Source: CAZOVK01 sp964583165 (GTDB lineage: Bacteria; Bacillota; Clostridia; Lachnospirales; WRAX01). Taken from it: a stretch of 36,886 nucleotides of DNA. A program made the translations under genes and the position numbers. The stretch spans positions 1-36,886 of the forward strand of contig CAZOVK010000016.1 in the NCBI GenBank assembly GCA_964583165.1, written 5' to 3'. This document shows, piece after piece, positions 32,983-36,886 of the stretch (within the stretch, counting starts at the first letter, position 1; each line of letters begins with the position of its first letter). The notes below the pieces were generated by a model. That model saw nothing but the letters and a program-made list of their open reading frames with translations, ran no database searches and was not told where the DNA came from.

Positions 32983-33011
32983 TTGATTATTTCGGCTTTT
33001 TATTGTATGAT
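32983..33011 (+). promoter_or_regulatory. Sigma-A promoter of the ferredoxin gene
   Basis: TTGATT at 32983-32988, 17-base spacer, TATGAT at 33006-33011, about 50 bases before the ATG. Confidence 0.7.
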
Positions 33012-33060
33012 ATTCATACAACATGGCGCGGTTAGCGTTATGTAATAAGGAGGTGCTCTT

Positions 33061-33231
33061 ATGGCATATATCATTAAAGACAATTGCATTAGCTGTGGTC
33101 AGTGTGAACCTGAATGCCCGGTTAACTGCATTTCCGCAGGCGACGGCCTGTATGTTATTGACGCGAGTGTTTGCATTTCTTGCGGTCAGTGCGCATCTGT
33201 TTGCCCCGTTGAGGCTCCTGTAGCGGAATAA
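33061..33231 (+). CDS. 2[4Fe-4S] ferredoxin
   Basis: A 56-residue clostridial-type ferredoxin found by reading the sequence directly. Two C-x2-C-x2-C-x3-C-P motifs are seen: Cys9/12/15/19 (CISCGQCEPECP) and a second set at about 39/42/45/49 (CISCGQCASVCP). Each quartet binds its cluster with three cysteines plus the last cysteine of the other motif. An extra Cys23 (PVNC) follows the first motif. AAGGAGG sits 8 bases before the ATG. It is a low-potential electron carrier for fermentative metabolism or for rubrerythrin. It is monocistronic with its own promoter and terminator. Confidence 0.95.
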   Translation: MAYIIKDNCISCGQCEPECPVNCISAGDGLYVIDASVCISCGQCASVCPVEAPVAE

Positions 33232-33285
33232 TCCTACATAGGTAGCGATTGGGCAAGTTGTAAGACAAGAAGTAAAACAAGCAGT

Positions 33286-33317
33286 AGGCTGTCGGCGTTA
33301 TGTCGGCGGCCTTTTTG
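33286..33317 (+). terminator. Terminator of the ferredoxin gene
   Basis: An 11-bp stem with G-T pairs, AGGCTGTCGGC (33286-33296) against GTCGGCGGCCT (33302-33312), followed by TTTTTG. Confidence 0.8.
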
Positions 33318-33353
33318 TTTTCTCACTGGTTTACGAAGCTTATGGAAATATGA

Positions 33354-33381
33354 ACTAGAAACCATCTGTTGTCATATATTG
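33354..33381 (+). promoter_or_regulatory. Candidate sigma-K promoter of the short collagen-like gene
   Basis: AC (33354-33355), 17 bases, CATATATTG (33373-33381). The mother-cell sigma-K consensus is AC-N16/17-CATANNNTA; only the last base differs. The same arrangement with the same deviation precedes the second collagen-like gene. Confidence 0.45.
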
Positions 33382-33422
33382 AGTTGTAATAGTTTTATAA
33401 CCTATTTATTTGGGGTGATTAG

Positions 33423-33956
33423 GTGAGCGATACTATATCTACGCCACAGGAAGAAATAAACCCAAGAGAAACCATAACGTCAGGGGCAAGAGGTATCACA
33501 GGCTCTACGGGGCCACGCGGAAAAACTGGGGCTACAGGCCCGACAGGGGCTACGGGCACAACGGCTACACTTCAAAACGCCTTGTTCATGATAAACCCTG
33601 ACACGATTCAAAACGGTGGGAATATCGCCTTTACCGCGGCGTTTATAAACGGAAATGATATTACACAAACAACGGCTTCATCAATACAGCTTGCGGCGGG
33701 TCATGTCTATTCGATTTCATATACGCTGTCAGCCGCGGTGGTGTCGTTTTTGGAGGTCACGCCCCACGTGAACGGTAATGGGGTTCAGGGCTTTGGGGCT
33801 AGAGCTGATGCCGGTACGCCAAAAACCCACGCGAATGTATCGGGCATGTTCTTGGTTGACGCGATGGTCAGTGCGGTTACGATTGTGTTTGAATATCAAG
33901 GCGAAACAGATGCCGATGAACCATTTGGGAATATTTCAATATTCGAGATACTATAG
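33423..33956 (+). CDS. Short collagen-like protein with C-terminal C1q/TNF-like head (BclA-type)
   Basis: A 177-residue protein with no signal peptide. After 20 residues come nine G-X-Y triplets (21-47: GAR GIT GST GPR GKT GAT GPT GAT GTT), then a beta-rich globular domain of 130 residues (LQNALFMINPDTIQNGGNIAF ... GNISIFEIL) resembling the trimeric heads of BclA-like exosporium proteins. The N-terminal segment before the triplets could be a spore-anchoring stretch, but I see no exact BclA motif. The GTG start has GGGGTGA 6 bases upstream. The promoter candidate is of sporulation type. Spore-surface location is inferred from family and promoter. Confidence 0.8.
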   Translation: MSDTISTPQEEINPRETITSGARGITGSTGPRGKTGATGPTGATGTTATLQNALFMINPDTIQNGGNIAFTAAFINGNDITQTTASSIQLAAGHVYSISYTLSAAVVSFLEVTPHVNGNGVQGFGARADAGTPKTHANVSGMFLVDAMVSAVTIVFEYQGETDADEPFGNISIFEIL

Positions 33957-33983
33957 AAACATGTATATGAGATTGCGTTTAAG

Positions 33984-34012
33984 CCCGCTACGAACTTTGT
34001 GGCGGGTTTTTG
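33984..34012 (+). terminator. Terminator of the short collagen-like gene
   Basis: CCCGCTAC (33984-33991) pairs with GTGGCGGG (33999-34006), one T-G pair, followed by TTTTTG. Confidence 0.8.
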
Positions 34013-34029
34013 CTTTGATTATTCCAGTA

Positions 34030-34057
34030 ACCAAATCATGCACTATCCCATATGATG
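34030..34057 (+). promoter_or_regulatory. Candidate sigma-K promoter of the long collagen-like gene
   Basis: AC (34030-34031), 17 bases, CATATGATG (34049-34057). It would give a leader of about 125 bases that includes a small hairpin CGGAA-AAAC-TTCCG at 34137-34150 and AAGGAGAG before the ATG. Confidence 0.45.
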
Positions 34058-34189
34058 TAGTGTACATGCTTAGTGCGCGCCAGAGGTGTACGCTTACATG
34101 CGATAAAGGTTGTTAGGCATAACGAAGAGAAGAAATCGGAAAAACTTCCGGGTTATCAACTATTTTGAAAAAGAAGGAGAGATTTCTTA

Positions 34190-35650
34190 ATGGCAAACAA
34201 CGCTCTTCAAGTAACACTAACCAACGGTACCAGTGTTGCACCGGGTGCAAATGTTCTTTTCAACAATGTTATCTTCATGACAGGTAACATCAGCTATGAC
34301 CCTACTACGGGTGTTATCACGTTCAATGTTCCGGGCATTTACTCGTTTAACTGGTATGTTGCTACACAGACATCAACCTCGAGTACAGGTATTAACTTCG
34401 CGCTCGAAACATCGTCAGGTAATGTTGTAGAGGGCGACTCACCGCTTTTGACAGGTCAAGAAACGGGCTTCGCGGTTCTTACCATACCCACGGCGGGCAC
34501 GACGGCATCTTTGGTTAATACAACAGCGGCAACGGTTGTGTATTCATCGATTGTTCCTGTTCAAGCCAGCCTTATGGTCTACGAAGTTGACCTTGGCGCA
34601 ACGGGTGCTACAGGCGCTACCGGTGCTACGGGCGCGACGGGTGCTACAGGTATCACAGGCGCAACAGGCGCTTCAGGTATCACAGGCGCAACGGGTGCTA
34701 CAGGCTTAACGGGTGCTACGGGTACTACCGGTGCTACAGGCTCAACGGGTGCTACGGGTACAACGGGTGCTACTGGCGCTACCGGTGCTAAGGGTTCTAC
34801 GGGTGCTACCGGTGCTACAGGCGCTAAGGGTGCTACCGGTGCTTCGGGCACAACAGGCGCTACAGGTGCTACCGGTGCCACTGGCGCTACAGGCACTACG
34901 GGTCTTACAGGTGCTACAGGCGCAACAGGTGTGACGGGTTCAACCGGCGCAACGGGTGCCACAGGTACAACAGGCTCGACAGGTATTGCCGGTGCTACAG
35001 GCGCAACGGGTGCTACAGGTACTGCCGGTGCTACAGGCGCTACAGGCGCCACAGGCGCAGTCGGTGCTACGGGCGTTACAGGTGCTACAGGTACAACAGG
35101 CTCAACAGGCTCAACGGGCGCAATAGGCCCCGCCGGTGCTGCTGGTGCCACAGGTGCTACAGGTGTTACAGGCGGTACAGGCGCAACGGGTGCCACAGGT
35201 GACACGGGCGCGACAGGCGCAACCGGCCCAGCGTTCAACTCGTTCGCTAACGCAACAAAGACTGTTGACCAACCCGCTATCCCTGTTGGTAGTGTTATTA
35301 CACTCGATAACGCAACTATAAACGGCGGCGACATAGCTTATGACCCCGGCACAGGCTTGTTCACGATTCTTACAGACGGCACGTATGTCATTTACTGGAA
35401 GTTCTCAGCTACACCGGTACTTGGCACAACCGCTCTCGAAATCGATATGAACCTCTTCCCGGGCGCTGTCTTCGTTGACGGTATAGCCGTATCCTCGACT
35501 ATTGACCAACTTGTTGGTACGTTGGTTGTGTTCCCTGCTGTTGCGGGCGACACATTCGGCTTTATCAACGGTTCTGATGGGCCGATTGACGTAGTGGCAA
35601 CAGCCGCTCCCGGACCGTTCGGCAATGCTTCGGTTTACAGAATTGCGTAA
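34190..35650 (+). CDS. Long collagen-like protein with related globular heads at both ends
   Basis: 486 residues, no signal peptide or membrane segment. Residues 1-135 form a beta-rich C1q/TNF-like head; 136-348 are about 71 uninterrupted G-X-Y triplets, mostly GAT with GTT, GST, GVT, GLT and a few GAK; 349-486 form a second head. The two heads align: NVLFNNVIFMTGNISYDPTTG against SVITLDNATINGGDIAYDPGTG, then GIYSFNWYVA against GTYVIYWKFS. The stalk is almost free of proline and very rich in threonine, as in BclA-like proteins where Thr carries sugars. The likely location is the exosporium or spore coat (inference from family and sporulation-type promoter). It has a strong terminator. Confidence 0.85.
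   Translation: MANNALQVTLTNGTSVAPGANVLFNNVIFMTGNISYDPTTGVITFNVPGIYSFNWYVATQTSTSSTGINFALETSSGNVVEGDSPLLTGQETGFAVLTIPTAGTTASLVNTTAATVVYSSIVPVQASLMVYEVDLGATGATGATGATGATGATGITGATGASGITGATGATGLTGATGTTGATGSTGATGTTGATGATGAKGSTGATGATGAKGATGASGTTGATGATGATGATGTTGLTGATGATGVTGSTGATGATGTTGSTGIAGATGATGATGTAGATGATGATGAVGATGVTGATGTTGSTGSTGAIGPAGAAGATGATGVTGGTGATGATGDTGATGATGPAFNSFANATKTVDQPAIPVGSVITLDNATINGGDIAYDPGTGLFTILTDGTYVIYWKFSATPVLGTTALEIDMNLFPGAVFVDGIAVSSTIDQLVGTLVVFPAVAGDTFGFINGSDGPIDVVATAAPGPFGNASVYRIA
34595..35233 (+). repeat. Nine-base tandem repeat encoding the collagen-like stalk
   Basis: About 71 imperfect copies of a GGY-GCH-ACN unit (for example GGTGCTACA) run without a break in frame. Third positions vary (ACA, ACG, ACC), so the array is degenerate in DNA while constant in protein, yet repetitive enough to change length by slippage or recombination. 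Confidence 0.95.
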
Positions 35651-35676
35651 TCGATAGTTGCAAGTAATATCCCATG

Positions 35677-35711
35677 AGCCAAACCCTGTGATGAACAGGG
35701 TTTGGCTTTTC
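35677..35711 (+). terminator. Terminator of the long collagen-like gene
   Basis: AGCCAAACCCTG (35677-35688) pairs perfectly with CAGGGTTTGGCT (35696-35707), followed by TTTT. Confidence 0.9.
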
Positions 35712-35802
35712 GTCTGATTTCTCGTCTATCGCTTATGTCTGAGGCTCTTAGCCCTTGTTGATTGCCAAAGTGTTGCCGAAATTGTAGGTCTGTGGCTTCA
35801 AA

Positions 35803-36180
35803 TTACCTCAACACATACCCACCAATCATGCGACAAATCCCCGTAATATCAGCACTGCTCACAAACTCGAACTTAACATTACCCATGCCGCTAAACCAGA
35901 GTTCCAACTCTGAGTCCAAATCGAACACGCCCGCCGTTTCCACTGAAAACGCCTGAATCTTGCTATACGGCAGTGATGTAAAATCCTTCTTCTTACCCGT
36001 TATCCCCTGTACGTTTATCGCAATAATCCGTGCCGTCGTAAAAACAACACCGACACGTTTGCCCTGAAACACCTAAATAATCGACTCTTTTTCCAATAAT
36101 AACGGCGCAATCATATCCGAAAACGCGGACGGATGAACCGGCTTTAGCTTAAAAAACGATGCGTTCTGAAAGTCAATCAT
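35803..36180 (-). pseudogene. PH-domain protein (DUF1696/bPH type) interrupted by an in-frame TAG
   Basis: Reading from ATG 36180 (AGGGGG upstream) gives 35 codons (MIDFQNASFFKLKPVHPSAF, then SDMIAPLLLEKESII), a TAG at 36075-36073, and then, in the same frame, 89 more codons from GTG 36072 (FQGKRVGVVFTTARIIAIN, VQGITGKKKDFTSLPYSKIQ, AFSVETAGVFDLDSELELWF). Together they make the usual 125-codon bacterial PH-domain protein: the family has Gly-Glu-Lys..., then TNKRLI, QGITGKK, SIPY, FSVETAG and ELKIW blocks in this order. The stop falls in the first beta strands. It may be a recent nonsense mutation, a read-through site, a sequencing error, or two translated pieces with restart at GTG. The downstream part shows no decay. 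Confidence 0.8.
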
Positions 36181-36216
36181 TATAAATCCCCCTAATTCTT
36201 ATATGAATAAACATAA

Positions 36217-36235
36217 ACCCGCGCTGAGCGCGGGT
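36217..36235 (-). terminator. Terminator of the copper-amine-oxidase-N domain gene
   Basis: ACCCGCGC (36217-36224) pairs perfectly with GCGCGGGT (36228-36235); on the minus strand it is followed by TTTATGTTTATT. Confidence 0.75.
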
Positions 36236-36261
36236 CTACGGTATTCTATCAAAACATCAAG

Positions 36262-36783
36262 CTATTTCACAGCTGTCATAATCCCATTTTGAATCTTTAT
36301 GTACTGCCCATCTTTAACTGTCGCGTAAAGTGCGCCCTTGGCTCCCTCAATCGCTACAATGTCCTTCCCGTTGGCATCAGTCGTAATCGTATAGAACGCA
36401 TTATATTTTTCATCCTTCTGGACGATTCTATACTCGCCGGCCGGAACATCCACACCTACCTTATACTGCCCGTCACCATACTCTTTGGCAGAATTAGACG
36501 GTGTGGGTGTAGCATCTGCTTTTGAGGTAAGCGTCGCGGTTTTTGTCGCGTCATTATAACCGACTTCCATACCAAGGATTTCTGCGGCGGCTCTTAACGG
36601 AACGTATGTCGTGCCGTTATAGGCTAGCGTTTCTTTGTCTACGGCTTGACCATTGACTACTAACTTTACCAAACCGAACACAGCGTCAATAGTTTTGCTG
36701 GTTTCAGCAAAAACAGGTGTCGCTGTAAACAATACGGCGGCCGAAACAAAACCTACTAAATACGATTTGATGTGCTTTTTCAT
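36262..36783 (-). CDS. Secreted copper-amine-oxidase N-domain protein
   Basis: 173 residues from ATG 36783, chosen because GGGGAGGG lies 6 bases upstream and the signal peptide starts there (MKKHIKSYLVGFVSAAVLF, cleavage after VFA near residue 26). Next comes a copper-amine-oxidase N-terminal ('stalk') domain (about 35-85: VKLVVNGQAVDKETLAYNGTT, YVPLRAAAEILGMEV), a Thr/Pro/Ser linker, and a second domain starting YGDGQYKVGVDVPAGEYRIV (about 105-173), a module common in surface proteins of Clostridia and Bacilli. No enzymatic residues are seen; the stalk domain is thought to bind wall or partner proteins. It has a strong promoter with two dyads downstream. Confidence 0.87.
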   Translation of the reverse strand: MKKHIKSYLVGFVSAAVLFTATPVFAETSKTIDAVFGLVKLVVNGQAVDKETLAYNGTTYVPLRAAAEILGMEVGYNDATKTATLTSKADATPTPSNSAKEYGDGQYKVGVDVPAGEYRIVQKDEKYNAFYTITTDANGKDIVAIEGAKGALYATVKDGQYIKIQNGIMTAVK

Positions 36784-36810
36784 GGCGGACCCTCCCCTTT
36801 TCATGTGAAC

Positions 36811-36840
36811 TCATACCATTTGTATGATGAACGATTGTTC
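36811..36840 (-). promoter_or_regulatory. Two dyads in the leader of the copper-amine-oxidase-N gene
   Basis: GAAC-N4-GTTC at 36829-36840 lies at the predicted transcription start and has the form of a Firmicutes SOS (LexA) box core. TCATAC-N5-GTATGA at 36811-36827 follows in the leader. Both are perfect in their arms. Confidence 0.45.
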
Positions 36841-36846
36841 TACATA

Positions 36847-36875
36847 AGTATACCTAAAAAAGAAATAACTGTCAA
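36847..36875 (-). promoter_or_regulatory. Sigma-A promoter of the copper-amine-oxidase-N gene
   Basis: Minus strand: TTGACA (36875-36870), 17-base spacer, TATACT (36852-36847). The predicted start is near 36840. Confidence 0.8.
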
Positions 36876-36886
36876 TCTTTCATAGT

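Noticed and set aside
34595..35233. Tandem repeat that might be taken for a CRISPR array or satellite
   Set aside because: The unit is 9 bases, always in frame, without spacers, and encodes G-X-Y triplets inside an intact gene.
34579..35334. Long minus-strand open frame of 251 codons rich in Pro-Val-Ala repeats
   Set aside because: It is the antisense shadow of the collagen-like repeat; the open frame follows from the GGN-GCN-ACN codons and it has no RBS or family match.
36073..36075. TAG in the PH gene as evidence for an altered genetic code or pyrrolysine
   Set aside because: Several intact genes in the window end with TAG at the expected family length, and no pyl genes are present.
36103..36180. 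The 35-codon frame before the TAG as an independent small gene or leader peptide
   Set aside because: It continues in frame into the PH domain and supplies exactly the missing N-terminal part of that family.

Overview
The window looks like chromosome from a motile, anaerobic, endospore-forming member of the Clostridia (Bacillota). The evidence is direct gene content: yunB and spore-surface collagen-like genes (sporulation), a flagellin behind a textbook sigma-D promoter (motility), rubrerythrin, PerR and a 2[4Fe-4S] ferredoxin (anaerobic redox life), an SLH-domain surface protein, a long HPF, and sigma-A promoters of the Firmicutes type. I cannot assign genus or family from sequence alone.

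Layout. (1) 1-3.2 kb, minus strand: the packaging end of a prophage or prophage remnant (short terminase small subunit, PBSX-type large subunit, SPP1-type portal, start of a DUF4355 scaffold), running off the left edge. (2) 3.3-7.3 kb, plus: a P2A-type Ca2+ ATPase and a GalK-like GHMP kinase. (3) 7.3-11 kb, minus: THUMP methyltransferase, HI0933-like flavoprotein, cmk and plsC, a familiar clostridial housekeeping order. (4) 11-16.7 kb, plus: tgt, a Cof-type HAD phosphatase, a PAP2 phosphatase, a lone flagellin, wecB and an orphan AtpI-like protein. (5) 16.7-21.3 kb, minus: class A PBP, hpf, rdgB, yfcE; yunB is divergent from the PBP. (6) 22-24.8 kb: an SGNH hydrolase with SLH-like repeats, divergent from rpsF-ssb-rpsR. 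(7) 24.8-31.7 kb, minus: aspartate racemase plus D-aminopeptidase, a YbjN protein, HelD, rnr and a DUF1540 mini-protein. (8) 31.7-33.3 kb: tRNA-Leu(UAA), perR divergent from rubrerythrin, ferredoxin. (9) 33.3-36.9 kb: two collagen-like spore-surface candidates, a PH-domain gene split by an in-frame TAG, and a secreted copper-amine-oxidase-N domain protein.

The genes fall into working groups: envelope building and modification (PBP, PAP2, WecB, SLH esterase, D-aminopeptidase, racemase), translation and RNA maintenance (tgt, THUMP methylase, hpf, rpsF/rpsR, rnr, HelD), oxidative-stress defence (perR/rbr/ferredoxin) and spore surface (yunB, collagen-like proteins). No defence system, CRISPR array, transposon or biosynthetic cluster is visible. 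The most distinctive loci are the collagen-like protein with related globular heads at both ends, the matching late mother-cell-like promoter pair in front of the two collagen-like genes, and the TAG-interrupted PH-domain gene. There is no gene-free stretch longer than 300 bases; the longest, 33957-34189, holds a terminator, a sporulation-type promoter candidate and a long leader.
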